Shown here: piece by piece, positions 24,991 to 37,569 of the stretch
Layout of the letters: every line of letters starts with the position of its first letter
Numbering within the stretch: position 1 is the first letter of the stretch
Source of the DNA: Cricetomys ansorgei
Taxonomy: Eukaryota; Chordata; Mammalia; Rodentia; Nesomyidae
Assembly (NCBI GenBank): GCA_026225945.1
Contig: JAMJFZ010000289.1
Coordinates: 4,957,001 to 5,021,000 of the forward strand
DNA length: 64,000 nucleotides
Reading direction: 5' to 3'
The notes under the pieces: model-generated
Seen by the model: the letters and a program-made list of their open reading frames with translations, nothing else
What the model was told of the DNA's origin: nothing
Databases searched by the model: none
Position numbers and translations under genes: made by a program

Positions 24991-26149
24991 TTAAGTCTTT
25001 ATAGTAGACCGCGTGGCACTGTCTATTATAGTAGACCACATGACAAGACTGGACTTGTCAAAATTTCACCTTTGTTCCACAGTACTCTGCAAGGAAGCTA
25101 GATTATGGAAATTCCATAGAAGAAGAAAAGTGCATGCAACCTGAGCTACTCTTTGTCACTGTGTATCATGATGAAAAGTTGAAATGAAATATTATACTGA
25201 AAAGAGAGTTTTATGCCTCTAGTCAATAGAATGTATTCATTAAATATTGGGATGATGTACCTAAAATAACCACTCTTTATCATGAGGCTAAATTGAAGGC
25301 TTCCAAATGGAAGCAATTCATTTTACATAACTTGCTTTTGTATCCTGTATTTGTGTTAAACGACCTGCAGTAAATATATCCCTAAAATAGCAGTAGTGGA
25401 GCACAATACAGACACCTATGTTTTAAGTAACAGCCAAGGCTAAGATGACCCATCTTGTTGCCCAATAGTTCTTCTCCAAGCAGTATCTCAGTAGATCAGT
25501 GTTCTCTCTTTCTAAAGCATTGACTGATCTCATTGTTCTTGGTACCAGATAAACAGAGATAGAAAAGAGAGAATATAAAGAAAGCATAAATGATTCTTTG
25601 ACATCTTCACTCAAAAGTGAGGCATTAAGATGTACCTCAGTCAGCCAATACCTATAACATGGGCCCATTCAAAGCAAGGTGACTTCTAATCATGACTTTA
25701 TTTTAGTGGACAGAACAGTAAGCAAGTATTTTAGTGACAAAATTAATTATTTCTGCTACAGCTTTCTTCAGTGTTCTTGCGATTATCAAGTGACACATTT
25801 CTGGCAGACAATTCCCTTGGACATAGCATGAAGCAACTTAATTCTTTAGACGTCTTAACATCTTGCTTGAAAAGGGGTGCTAGAGATTGAGACAGACACA
25901 CGATTACATACAGTTTCATGGCTGGGTAAATTAGTTGTTGTGTTATCTATTAGAAAATAATGAGGTGTTAGAATTCAACATGAGGGATAACATAATTAAA
26001 ATTTATTTCTCCACAAATATAATATTGGCAACATTATAGCTCATGAGTGTTAGAGGGTCAGTCTGAGATAAGGAGACACATTTAAGGACTAATGATTAAA
26101 GATGCCAAAGGCAGTAGCAGTGGTCCATGGGTATGTGTGTGTGTGTGTG
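24991..26149. other. Unique sequence with a short tandem duplication
   Basis: At 24995-25045 two about 25-bp units share the core 'atagtagacc'. A (GT)n of 7 units lies near 26137-26150. Nothing else is recognised. Confidence 0.55.
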
Positions 26150-26560
26150 GTGGGAAGCACATGAGATGTTCAAGCAGAGGTATAGAGAGAACTAATCCTC
26201 AACTGTGCAGAACTTATAAACAGACACCTAGAGGATTACAGCCATATTGACAGCCTGGAGAATTTCCATTCACCAATGTAGGAATTTCAAAGGGAAAAGT
26301 AGAAATTGAGGGGAAAGTAATAAGATGTATTTTAGAAATACCAAATTTGATGCACCTGTGCATCTTCTAAAAGGGTGGAGGTGATCAACCATAGTTGACT
26401 GAATTTGAATTTTAGATGAAGATGGTGACTGAAAGCCATTAGGTTGCATGAGCAGAAACTATGTCATCCTTGGGAACTGTACAAAGTAGGCCAAGGAAGA
26501 AATCTAAATATGGGCATCTTGAAAGAGTGTATAAGCAATACATCTTACATATTTGAAAAT
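26150..26560 (+). repeat. Possible ancient mammal-wide repeat, unnamed
   Basis: Purine-biased sequence, with phrases such as 'taccaaatttgatgcacctg', 'ggtggaggtgatcaacca' and 'agatgaagatggtgactgaa', resembles a mammal-wide repeat with a 'tttgagatgcctgtgagac..' core that I remember but cannot name. Similar sequence occurs at about 35210-35400. Weak. Confidence 0.35.
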
Positions 26561-29500
26561 AAAGTGTAGCCATGGAGTCAGACAGTGATTCTGTATCCTG
26601 AGAGTAAGACAACATCCATCTAGGAGCTAGATCAGCACATGTGACTCAGAATAAACCACAGCTGTCTGATTTTTCTTGCAACTGGGAGGGGGTCATCTGC
26701 TTTGTCAACATTTCAGAGGACATGAAGGGTTCCAACATGCATCACATTTTTATTTTAGAGGTAGAGAGTTTATTCCTGATGCTCTAAATATTGTTTATAA
26801 AGTAAGACCCAAACATATTTGCAGAGTCACAGATCACTTAGCAAAGACAAAGGATCGCTGTGTAAACTCTGGGATCCCTGAGGAAATTATTGACCTTGTA
26901 GTGAATGTAATTTTGTAAATGCACATCTGATTGATTGTGCTACTTGATTTGATAGTTTATTTAATGCTACATTGTGTTTATATGGCTGTCAAGAATGCTG
27001 AACATTGTCCCATATAGGCAACTTTGCTCACTTAATTTCATGCTAGAACCCTTGAGAGGTAACTGGCATAGTTGATTCTGCTATTTGTTAGTAACTTATT
27101 TCTCTCCTACAAAACCCTGATGGAAGATAAATGAAAGGACAAAATCCAGTGTGGTGTGTACATGTCACTGGAGCTAATGATCTCTTCAGTTCTTTATTTG
27201 GGGCAAGCAAATGCCTGGTTTACCTTATCTATAGGCCCTCTTAATAAAAGTCTTGATTTTTTTAACCCTGTTAACCTTTTCATAAGCTGTGCATTATTTA
27301 TAAAATATTTCTATATGCTTCTATTAGGATTTCAAAGATCTCATGTGGTAGGACACACTTGATTCAATCAGTTGATATTTGTGCAACTGTTTATGCATGG
27401 TAGAGATGGCGAGAATGGTGAAAGGGGAAGGATAGATCTATTTATGTACAAACCTTATAGCTTGGAAATTCCACACTAAGTATGCTTCAAGAGATACAGA
27501 TGAGGATCAGTGTTAGAACACTTTCGTATCATGTACAACGTTCTAGAATGAAGTCTCAGTATGACAAAGAAGATAAAGTAGAAATGAATAAACAAACAAG
27601 CTTCATAATGAAAAAAAAACAATACGTGAAAGTATTTTAATTGACTTCAATATGTACAGTTTTATTGGGATTTTGTGTACTTAAATGTGTAGATCATACA
27701 CTAAAGTCAACGACACAAACCATAGTGCTGAGCCTTATTTTGTCTTTATGAACTATGTTTCCATATAAGAATTCTCCTGAGAAAACAATGAATGAACCTA
27801 TTGAAACTGGCCAAAACAACCCCATTTCTGGATTTTTATTCCTCCTGTGCTTTGACTTCTTGGGTCATTTGATAGCTCACATGCCTATAACACATAAAAG
27901 TGTATTAAAAAGCATGAGAAATATCAGAATTCAATGCCAGGATTAGCTTGTGTAAAAGTAACAGGGATGGGGAATTGATTATTTTTTCTTTATTGTTGGA
28001 CAATAATAGATTGTGACATATAGGTGTGTGAGTACAACATATAAATTCCCAACTTGTTGTGTTTAAGGAAGCACAAACATTATCCAAACAGCAAAAATAA
28101 ACATGGGCTACAAAAGGTCAGATTTTAACTCAGCCATGTCTCAAAATTATATCTGGAATGACACATTTCTAAAATTATGTTTCAACACATTTTTTATCTA
28201 TCTGGTGATCATAGTCAATCGTTTAATCTAGCTTGGTTTTCTAGAATGGTAACACTACTTTGCAATGCTTTTGTGAGAAAATACATGCAAACATATTTGA
28301 AAGCATATATTCGACTGCAAATATAGTGCTCTTGGATCCCAGTTCCCCTCCTAACTTACACACATGACTAAGATTCGAAGATTCTTCTTCACAAAGATGC
28401 AAAAGATTTTAGTACTTGTCAGACACCAAGCATTGGGAAGACTAGCTTCTAAATCTGTTTCTGTTAGATCAGGAATACCAAGAAGGTAAAGTGGTATGGA
28501 TAACCTCACTGCAGAATAATGTGATGGATCACATTATGTATCAACAAAGTTGAAAACTTAAATTTAATTGGTCTTGTCTAAAGCATAACGATAAAATTAC
28601 AAATGTCTGGTTCAGTTTCAGACTAAGCATGTGAGTTGGGGATTTTATATGGAGTTGAACAGACAGAAAGGAAGGATGGGGAAGCTGAGATTGACATTGT
28701 GATGAGCACGATGTTTGGGGTCCCAGGTGCACATGAGCATCCTCCTGCTCTTTTGTGCTCACTGTGCCTCTTCTGTCTACTTCCCACTTGGATAAAATAA
28801 GTAGATAAAATGGTTAATGGCTCCAGAGACTCCAGATTCTTTTTGCTGTATCAGAGAGGAAGGTATAAAATGTTCCTATTAACTATGGTTCAGAGCTTAT
28901 GGACATTTATGGACAGATTTTTCTGCCATATTGTAGCTTAATCTCATTGCTCTTCAGACTTCTTGCTTTAGTTGAACAAACACCACATTTTCATCATAAA
29001 CAAAGCATAGAACTAGGCACTAAAGTGTCAAATGAAAAGTAGCCTTTATAACTCAGATGTTACCTGATGCTGTATATTAAGGTGATAAGTACTTCCCCAG
29101 CTAGAGCCTTGGCTATGAAGTCATGGTCTACTGAAATCTGTAAAAACAATACATCACCCACACTCCTTATTGGCTATTTACTGTTAATTTATACTCATTT
29201 AAATTCCATCCATGCATTTGACACCACAAAACTAAATGTTTCATACACCAGCCTCCTGGTTGCATGAGGGATGTAAGAACAAACTTGTTTCTTCAGCTCA
29301 TTCAGTTTCTAATAAACCCAGAATACAAATTTTGTTCCATTAAAAATAATGGAATCTCACTATCCTACAGCCATTTAAATGCTTTAGAATAGAGCAGTCT
29401 GCTTTTTATTCCAGGAGGTGTATACAATAAATCTCATTATGAAAATTACCATATTCAGACTATCTTAATAATGCACATGCCCGTATCTCTACCACCTTCA

Positions 29501-30454
29501 AACAAACAAATAATGGTGGAAATTATGCAGCTCTGACAATAGCCAGGAAATGTTATTGAGAAATGAACTATTTTTCTCTTATTTGTTAGTGTAAAAACAG
29601 CATCTTTCCTCATTTAACAAGCTAAAATACATCTATATTTTTAACATCCAAATATATTGAATAAATGGAAAAAGCCAATGGACAAAGACATTAATAAATG
29701 TCTTTTTTCCATGTGTTATGCTGGTGTGTGAGCCAATATAAAAATATCAACACATAAAATCAAACTTCAATATGTTTTATGATTAAAGATGTAGAGAAAT
29801 CCACCAGAAGTGCTGTTGTTATTTGACATGATTAATTACTGCCTACTTCTGTGTTATTATGTTGTCATTCTTTGTCTGTGTCTTGAGTAGTTTGAGTAGA
29901 GGCCTTTCGGAGAAGATGGAAATACATTGAAGGCCTACCTGCTCTAAGCAAAACATTTCTCCTGATTAGTTCCTGGTCGGTACTTACCTCTTTTCTCAGT
30001 AAGAAAGAAAGCATTGTACACTAGGCAAATACTTTCAGCTCTTGTCTAAAACAGCAAGAGACATCACAGTTGGAATATAGATTATATCACAGGACAATTC
30101 TTAATGTGGTGCTTCAGTCCTTTGTATTTCTTCTGTAGCCTATATATTAGCTACATTTCTGTATTGTTTCCAGATAAAGTCAAAATAATCCCAAACTAGT
30201 TATTATACATGGCACCTGTACTATCTACCAAAAGAATCCTCTTCTAGATTGACTCTTGTTCCCTAGGGTTTCACTAGAAAGATGACTATACATATTGCCA
30301 TGTGTTCCTCTTAATGTGTGGTTCTTCTCAAATGCAATGTCGAGACCTACACTCTGCTAAGCAGTTTGTAAAGTCTTCTGTAAGCTGTCATGCTCCTGAT
30401 GTTATTCATGCACCTACATGGTTTCAGGGTTGTGTTTAAATTGCAATCTAAGAT
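26561..30454. other. Long, largely unique stretch
   Basis: Almost 4 kb with no confident repeat. The segment 27440-27600 is weakly L1-ORF2-like, and 27010-27090 weakly MIR-like. The plus-strand frame 26676-26918 has no recognisable domain. The sub-block 29400-29900 is discussed separately as a possible conserved element. Confidence 0.5.
29400..29900. other. Unique block, possible conserved non-coding element
   Basis: Repeat-free, with several homeodomain-like cores ('acatgattaattactgcc' near 29828, 'cattaataaatg' near 29690). Inference only. Confidence 0.25.
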
Positions 30455-30615
30455 CTCTTCTGAAACAATTTACTTGTTTAATTCTCTGACTCTCACTCTT
30501 TAAATGGGTGCACTGGAGCTGATTCTCCATATCTTACCCAATGCTGTAGAGATCAAATGAATGCTTTTGATGTAATGAAATCAAATGGAAGGCTTTTGAG
30601 CTCTGAGGCTCTAAT
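30455..30615 (+). repeat. MIR-like ancient SINE
   Basis: 'acaatttacttgtttaattc', 'tctgactctcactctttaaa', 'tgggtgcactggagctg' and 'gtagagatcaaatgaatgct' follow the MIR order (agttacttaacctctctgagcctcag..taaaatggg..gaggattaaatgag). Confidence 0.55.
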
Positions 30616-31404
30616 TAAATTTAATGATTAAAAAAAAAAACCTTAAATTGAAATCACACTTTTAGGGTAGAGTTTTTTCACTTTTAAGTTTTTGAAAATA
30701 GGTGAGTCTTGGATAGATTCATTTGCATTTAGCTATCATTCCTAATGTATCTTAAAATCTAGTATTGACACAGGGGTAGAAAGTTAATGTGCAAGGTTAG
30801 GAACATTGTTTACTGATTACTGTTTAATTAATTATACATTCTGTTTTTATCTCCATAGGACTCAGTCAATGAACATGATTCTTGCATAGCACAGGTCAAT
30901 TGGTTTAAATGATTTTTCAAGTGGAGAATGAGAGTGTTGGTTCTATAGTCTATTTAAAATAATAGTGACTATGTAAGCCCCAAATGTCTATGATTACAGC
31001 TTAGATTAAGGAATGATTTGGTTGTGAGAGTTTGGAGATTCTAATCTCATTTTCACAGCTAATTATAGGGTAAGTTTAGAAAAATCATATGCAAGAAAGA
31101 GCATCTGTCTTCTAAATTTTCTTGATGTAAAATTATAATAACCCTTACTTGTTTCTTCTGCATCAGAGGTTTTGGAGAGTGTATTGTTAATGTAATCCAG
31201 GATTTGAAACTAAGAGTATAGAAGGCAATGGCATAAGAGTCATGCTTCAGGAGATTTGGGGAATATATCCCTAATGCGTTTGACATTTGTTAGCATCTTG
31301 CTTTGTTTATACTGAATGTGCCAATAGCTGCCCAGTATGTGCACCTTTCTAGAAATGCTATATTCCATTTTTATTATATAACAATGTGGCATAATGACTT
31401 GATT
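30616..31404. other. Unique AT-rich sequence
   Basis: Poly-A near 30630; nothing else recognised. The 132-codon minus-strand frame at 31240-31638 overlaps a SINE fragment and has no domain. Confidence 0.55.
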
Positions 31405-31480
31405 TTTTATAAGGTTTTCTTCTATTTTATGTTCATTGGTATTTTGCCTATATGTATGTCTGTGTGCAGGTTTCAGAACC
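31405..31480 (-). repeat. B2/B3 SINE 3' fragment, antisense
   Basis: 'tttatgttcattggtatttt', 'gcctatatgtatgtctgtgt' and 'gcaggtttcagaacc' match the reverse complement of the B2/B3 3' part. The rest of the element is missing. Confidence 0.8.
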
Positions 31481-32249
31481 TGTCTGTCAGTCCAGTTCCC
31501 AGATATATCATATGGCTTGCTATTTAACATGTAACGAAATACCTGGTTATCCTCTTCTTGGCTTGGGGAACTCACTATTAAAACCATGTTTTCTATGAAA
31601 TAACAATGTGTATTTTGTGGTAAATTATATAAAAACAAATAATGTTACCAGAGTCATTAGGGTCAGACTCTGGGTCGTGGTAGATAAGATAGGTTTGCCT
31701 GGCCATCCTTAGATGGCAACTAAAAGTGATAAATAATAGTTAAAGAGGAAGAAGATGTATTCAATGTGGTCACATTGAGAAGAGAAACAAATAAAAGGGG
31801 AGCCGTGACCACCCAAACCCAACTTCTGGGTACTGGCATACGATTTATAATTAAATAGACGGTAATAGTTTGTATAATAAGTAGTCTCAGTTAAGGCATG
31901 TTCACTCCTCATTGTCTTAGCCCCACTCTCTCCTGAAATGTCATCCAAAAAGTTGTCATAGTTGTGTGAAATTTCTTCCTGGGAGATAATTTCCTCAGGC
32001 TGGATTCAGCTTTTTCCTTTTCCTGGCTTGTGATTCCTGAAATTTTTTTGAGAAATAGTCATATTGAAAAAATAGATGAGCACAAGTTTCTCTCTTTAGA
32101 ATACGTCTCTTCTGCCAGGAGAGTTTACACTAAGTACTGGAGATGTTCAGCTTTATATTTTCTTATTTCTCACTATGCCATTTTGGACTCAAAGAGACAA
32201 TTCCAGTATTTTATTTTTTACTAAATATCAAAATATTTGCAAGTATTCT

Positions 32250-32251
<2 letters not shown>
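31481..32251. other. Unique sequence; possible unclassified rodent repeat at 31730-31960
   Basis: The segment with 'gtattcaatgtggtcacatt', 'gagaagagaaacaaataaaa' and 'cccaacttctgggtactggc' feels repetitive but I cannot name a family. The rest is unremarkable. Confidence 0.45.
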
Positions 32252-32306
<55 letters not shown>

Positions 32307-32392
32307 TATATACACACACACACATAGTCCATGTATGTGTGTGTACATATATATATATATACAGACACACATATATATACACATATAAATGT
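32252..32392. repeat. (TA)n / (CA)n compound microsatellite
   Basis: A pure (TA)22-type tract at about 32252-32296 is followed by alternating TA, CA and TG tracts to about 32392. Positions 32301-32360 form an imperfect inverted repeat around 'gtcca'. Confidence 0.97.
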
Positions 32393-34734
32393 ATATAACA
32401 CGTATCTATTTATGTAGGTATGTATAAGTATGTATTTTTAGAGTGGTTGCCCTTATTTCAGCCCTGAACATCCCAGATAGAATTAAACATTAGTACATGT
32501 GAGAGTGCTTCACATGTAGCATTTATCTAGTAGCACTGATCATTAAGAAGATTTCAAAATATTTCTGCATTTCTGCCAAAGACACTAATGACCAAATCAG
32601 ACTTACTGATTGATTTCAAAGAAAGAAGCGCTGATTATACACAGTCGAGGATCAGTAGCCTCAACACATTTCACTTGCAAATAATCCTGGCCAGGGAAGA
32701 AGAATGGGTAAAGAACTGGGAGAGAGGCAACTGGCAGAGCCTCATATTGGAAGGCTGGTGATAGGACAGGAGTTGAAATGAGACAGATGAAAATCTCCTG
32801 ACGCTTGCTATGTTCCTGCAGTCAAGCTTCACCAATGCTTGTCCTTTCTGTGGCACACTTTATTGTACTTCTTCATCGACATTTTGAATGCTTCCTATCT
32901 CCCTCTACTTTCCTCTCTAAGCTCTAGTACCAAAACTCAACAGGATTCCCTGTGTGAGTCTACTGCCTTGACATGTACTGTCAGGAAGAAGGGATACACA
33001 CAGGGACTTCCAGATCAGAATTTGCCTTCCAAATAATATTTTCCAAATCAATTTTCAGAATGCTATGATAGTAGGAAAAGTTTAAATTAATTTTCAAAAC
33101 TTATAACATGATTATAACATAGATACTACACAGAAGAAAAAAAAACAACTTCACATTATTGAGAAGGAGAAACTCATGATTCATCTTAAGGACTCAGAGT
33201 ACTTTATAAATTACTTCATATTAAAACTGAGTTGAATGAAATATAGAAGACACTTCCCTCAAGTTAGAAAAAAAATAATAAGTGACTGTGAAATCTTCAG
33301 TGTGCAAGATGGCATAGACACACATGGGAGAGTGATAAGCTGAGTAAGACATCACCAAATGCGTCTTCAAAGACTATTAGAATGTGGGACTTACCAGGCA
33401 ACTTGGAGAGTCAGAAATTAGCATCAGTGTTACATGGCGGTGTTGTGGCCCCTTAGTACCATCCTCAATGTGCTCAGCAAGAGTTTTCTTCGGTTCCATG
33501 TCCTAAGGTATTGCTGAGGCTAAGTCTATGAACTTATGAGAACTCCCAAATAATTTATATTAGAATGTTGTGACAGCATAGCAAGACATGCATAAGTTTA
33601 AACCAGACCCCCCCATGAAATGAGCATGGAGAAGAAGATATAGGCACAAGGTCCTATCCTATCCCTATCAAAGAAGCTATTTTCAATAAATACTTTCTGG
33701 GATAGAGAAATTCTTCTTCTCCTATGTATTCACAGTAGGAATACTAGCCATACTTCAGGGCAGGCCCCGTGCTCCATAGTAGATGGCCAGTACACAATTA
33801 ACACCGCAGTTTTGTATGACTTCTTATTTCTTTGTTTTTGTATTTTTGTGTCTTTGGGGTGTTAATTGTTTTTAGAAAGAGAGAGAGAAATAATATGAAT
33901 TTGGGTGGCTAGGGTAGCAAGAATTTGGAAAGAAGGAGAGATATGATCAAGATATATTTTAAAATAAAACATTTAAAGCCAATAGATACAAAAATGTCTA
34001 TTTAATGACATGAATTGACTTACATCATATGATTTCAAGTGGCATTTCTTTTAAACATTAAATAATCTTTCCATAAAATATGTAAGTATACACCTCACTG
34101 GAATAGTTTGAAGATTTTACTTCAATAACCATAATGATATTTTAAATCTCAAGTGTTAATTAACTAGCAGTGTTGGTGAATTTTAAAGTAATTTTAAAAT
34201 AAATTCATGGAATAAAAATTGAACGTGAAATATTTTATCTGTGGGGTACATGTTTAAGATTGTTCTGTAATATTTATTTCAATACCTTTATATATAAATA
34301 AACTTCAAATTATGTCTATATTTAATCAGGTGCATGCAAACAGGAGATAAGACTGGTTGCAACATATTCTTTGAATTCATTCCATTGATGAAGCCAAGAT
34401 GATGAATAGCGATGCTAGGTGGAAAACATCAGCTAGTATATAGCTTGGCTGTACTCCAGGCAAAAAAGTCAATCTTAGTACAAAATCCTCCCTCACTCAG
34501 TGATTTGGCAAAAGAAGTGATGCTGTAATGGGCCATATGATATGACGATGAATTCTGTATGTATGTTTTCTGTCCAAGCTTGGCTATAATACACATTAAG
34601 CATGTTATATAGTATATTGATTCATATTATCTGTGATATCATTTTTTTTTACAAACTTTTTTCCTTAACATATGTAAATCTGGGATTCATATATGAAATC
34701 ATGAATGGCTAGAAAACAAATGAATTCTTCACCA
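32393..34734. other. Long unique AT-rich stretch
   Basis: More than 2.3 kb without a recognised repeat. There is a poly-A at 33139-33147 and a (GA)n scrap near 33876. Frames at 32671-32856 and 32839-33036 are short and unsupported. Confidence 0.5.
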
Positions 34735-34885
34735 ACCGTTCACATTATTACTGAATCACAGAGTGAAGCTTAGAAAAATATTAGCTCCAAACCACACAGC
34801 CAGTAAATAGGGATGCTGAGATTTGTAAGGGGAATGCCTGGTTCCAGAAGCAATGCTCTTAAGTGTTTAGCATTGGGGTTTGCTT
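34735..34885 (+). repeat. MIR SINE 3' half
   Basis: 'actgaatcacagagtgaagc', 'ccaaaccacacagccagtaa', 'atagggatgctgagatttg', 'tgcctggttccagaagcaa' and 'tgctcttaagtgtttagc' follow the MIR 3' half closely (aggcacagagaggttaag..gtcacacagctagtaagtgg..gaacccaggcagtctg..gtgctcttaaccac). Confidence 0.75.
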
Positions 34886-35544
34886 TTAACACAAATTATG
34901 TCTCATCTTGTAAAACTAGTGTTCCCATCATAGTACTACACTCATAATTTGGTATTTCTTCCCAATTAAGGACTAAACAGTTCAGGTAGGAAATGGGTAG
35001 ACTAAAATTAGACAGTTGAAAAGTTCGAGAGAAGGTTTGTGAATAGAGTTTCACAAGGCAACTTAGCATCTGTGTGTTGTAAGTTTGAGGAAAGGTCTGT
35101 GTAGTGAAAGAGGAGCTGACTCATGAGAAAGGCATCATAGAGACAGAATGTGTTCCAGGTACCATTCAGTGGTGTAGTGTTTCTAGAATAGAGAAGAGAA
35201 GATGTAGTTTGAGAAATTATATTAGACTATTAACTGGTACCCCATATGAGGTTTTTGTGATAAATTGAGAATGGTAGTTTTTATTCTGAATGGTAATGGG
35301 GTCATATTGTAGTTCAGAATAATCAATCTGTGATAGTACAAAGAACTGAAACCATTAGAAGAGACTCTGGAGTAATTTCATCAATGATTCTATCTACAAC
35401 AACACTGCCTAGGAAGAAAAGAAAAGCATTGAAAAAAACCGATAAAGATGTTCTGGCTAAGTGGCAAATACAGCCCACTCTTAAGTTTTCTGTGTCACAG
35501 GACTACTAGTAGAGAACCAGGCAGCTTTGGAAATGAGTTCTTTA
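34886..35544. other. Unique sequence; possible ancient repeat at 35210-35400
   Basis: 35210-35400 ('gtggtaatggggtca'-like and 'aactgaaaccattagaagag') may belong to the same unnamed family as 26150-26560. Otherwise nothing is recognised. Confidence 0.45.
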
Positions 35545-35869
35545 TCTTCTGTCCTCATCGGTATGATAAAATACATGACCTTAGTAACTAAAGAACATAA
35601 TGATTTCTATGACATCATGTTATAGTATCTGTTATATACAGAATCTGCAGAATCTGTTATAGCATCTCACATGATCCTAAACCAAGAAGCAGAGAGTAGA
35701 GAGGACCAAGATCAAGTACAGCCTTTATAGACATGTCCCTAGTCACCTACTTTGGCTAGTCAGTCCCTACTTCCTAAGGACTACACAGCCTTCAAAATAA
35801 TACTATAAGCTGGGACCCAAGTACTCATATATGATCCTCTGAGTCACATTCCAGACCCAAACCATAACA
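35545..35869 (-). mobile_element. MaLR (ERVL-MaLR) solo LTR, antisense
   Basis: The plus strand ends with 'cattccagacccaaaccataaca', broken here into its tail 'ccagacccaaaccataaca'. This is the reverse complement of the typical 'tgttatggtttgg..' MaLR LTR start. Inside are 'tcggtatgataaaatacatg', 'cctacttcctaaggactaca' and 'gctgggacccaagtactcat', also family-typical. No internal gag/pol sequence adjoins, so it is a solo LTR. The 5' terminus at 35869 is well placed. Confidence 0.8.
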
Positions 35870-36009
35870 AAACCTAAAGATTTATTTTGGAAGAAAATAA
35901 ATGAAGCATTCTTCACTTTCTAAGCTTGAGAGAAACCACTGCTAGTATATTCCTTGCTCCCAAGGGAAAAAAATGAACCAAACTTTTATTACATATTGTG
36001 AGCTACTCA
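35870..36009. other. Unique sequence between LTR and candidate element
   Basis: No recognised feature. Confidence 0.6.
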
Positions 36010-36345
36010 AGTGGAAACATTCGATCTTAGAAGTGATGAATGAAGTCGTTTTTCTCTCCGTCCAAACAATGCTCAGCTAACTGCTGAGTGTTTGCAACTG
36101 TCGCTGGTTTTACCAGCTTAGCTTCCTAAAAGCTTTGGTTAGCTTTTAAAAATGAGATTGGAAAGCTTATTTGCAATGTTTCAGGAGCATCTCTTCTGTA
36201 TTGATGAGCTGGGTAATTCATGTGTAATTGCTGAATGAAGGTTAATGATTTGGATCTTAACATCACCAGTACTTTTTTTATTTTGTTGAGAATGTCTTTA
36301 GAAATTGTCAAATAAGAATTGTTGCTACCTAGACTTCAATTTCTT
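36010..36345. other. Unique block, possible conserved non-coding element
   Basis: Repeat-free sequence holding at least four CpGs (unusual in this CpG-poor window) together with 'gggtaattcatgtgtaattg' and 'ggttaatgatttgg'. It lies between two LTRs. Whether it is conserved or active cannot be told from one sequence. Confidence 0.3.
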
Positions 36346-36955
36346 AGACACTCATCTCCACTTCTCAGACTTTCAAACGTATATGATAAGAAATATTGCG
36401 CCTGCCTGCTTTAGCTAGGATTTTCTTGGTAGCACTTTGGATTAAAATAGTAGCATATTTTCTTAAAATTTACTCTTGATGTTAATGAAGTTCAAAAGGC
36501 TGATTTAAAATACTGAGGGACCTGACAATAGCAACTTCAGTAGACTTGAAGGCATAAAACAAGAAAGCCTTGTGAAAATATTATTTTCTCTGAAATATTG
36601 TTTACACGATGCTGGTAGTATTTGTCTTTTTGTCTGAGTGTATTGAGACCATATGAGTGATTTTTTTTCTTAGAATAGTTGTAGTTTTTAAAGTAGACAA
36701 ATCATTGTTAGCAATTATTAGCTCTTAAAGAAGAGTTTGCACCATACAACTTAACAAGGTCAAACACATTTGTACTTGTACATTTTCTACTTGATCAAAG
36801 ATGAGTGTAGAAAGTTCAACATTTTTTATACCCTATGTCCTTATCTGAGTATTCTTCACATTCTTTGGCTACATGTTGTGCTGGTATGGTGATACCTGGT
36901 GGGTTCTGTGCTCCCTATCTTCTCCTGTCATACTTTGTAGAGGTATGACATGCAT
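36346..36955. other. Unique AT-rich sequence
   Basis: No repeat or coding signal recognised. Confidence 0.55.
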
Positions 36956-37345
36956 TCATTATCTAGTGTTTCCATAGCAACATAGCAGAAAACAAGTTGC
37001 TTAGAGAGCACCCTTTCATTCTCATTCATCATCGAGACTAGAAGGTCAAAGTCAAAGTTTTAGCACAGCCGTGTTCTCCATGAAAGATCTAGGAGAGCAT
37101 TGCCCATAACTCTTCTGCTATCCTTCCCCTGTTCTTTATATTGCCATTGTGTTTTGGCTTTTGACTTCATCATCACTACATCCCCTCTCCGCTCCTTATC
37201 CATGTATTTCTCTGTTTTTTTATACTGATACTAGCCATTGAGTTAGGGTAAACTATAACCATCTCTGACAATATACTTGAGTACATCCAAAATACCTTAT
37301 TTCCAAATGTGCCTGAATTCTGGGGTTTTACATGAACATAGTTTA
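36956..37345 (-). mobile_element. MLT1-like MaLR solo LTR, antisense (ancient)
   Basis: 'tattgccattgtgttttggc'-type sequence is followed by 'ctgatactagccattgagtt', 'agggtaaactataaccatct', 'tacttgagtacatccaaaat' and 'accttatttccaaatgtgcc'. This parallels the reverse complement of MLT1 (ggacaccagtcattggattagggccc..cttgattacatctgcaaagaccctatttccaaa). Highly decayed; edges soft. Confidence 0.65.
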
Positions 37346-37569
37346 AGGGGGAAACTGGGAAAGAGAAACACTATAATACCCAGCATATAGAATGACACTT
37401 ACCTGGCTTAGTAATAGTTGGATGAAGTTATAACTTTTTTTTAAAAAAATAAACTTGTGTCATATTAAATAATTTTTCACCCAAGTTCTAAGTAGACCTT
37501 ATACTGCTTAGCTTATAAGATCAGGCAAATTGAGGGAGATTTGGCCATAGTCGTAGCAGCTGTGAGTAC
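37346..37569. other. AT-rich sequence, nothing recognised
   Basis: Poly-T/poly-A junction near 37435-37450; no family assigned. Confidence 0.55.

Noticed and set aside
26676..26918. 80-codon plus-strand frame with a mixed composition
   Set aside because: I could not find exon signals or a family; only its composition is suggestive.
27440..27600. Weak L1 ORF2-like sequence
   Set aside because: Similarity by eye is low and not continuous; a profile search would be needed.
31240..31638. Longest open frame in the window (132 codons, minus strand)
   Set aside because: It overlaps an antisense B2/B3 fragment, has no domain, no splice or promoter context, and is of a length expected by chance in 64 kb.
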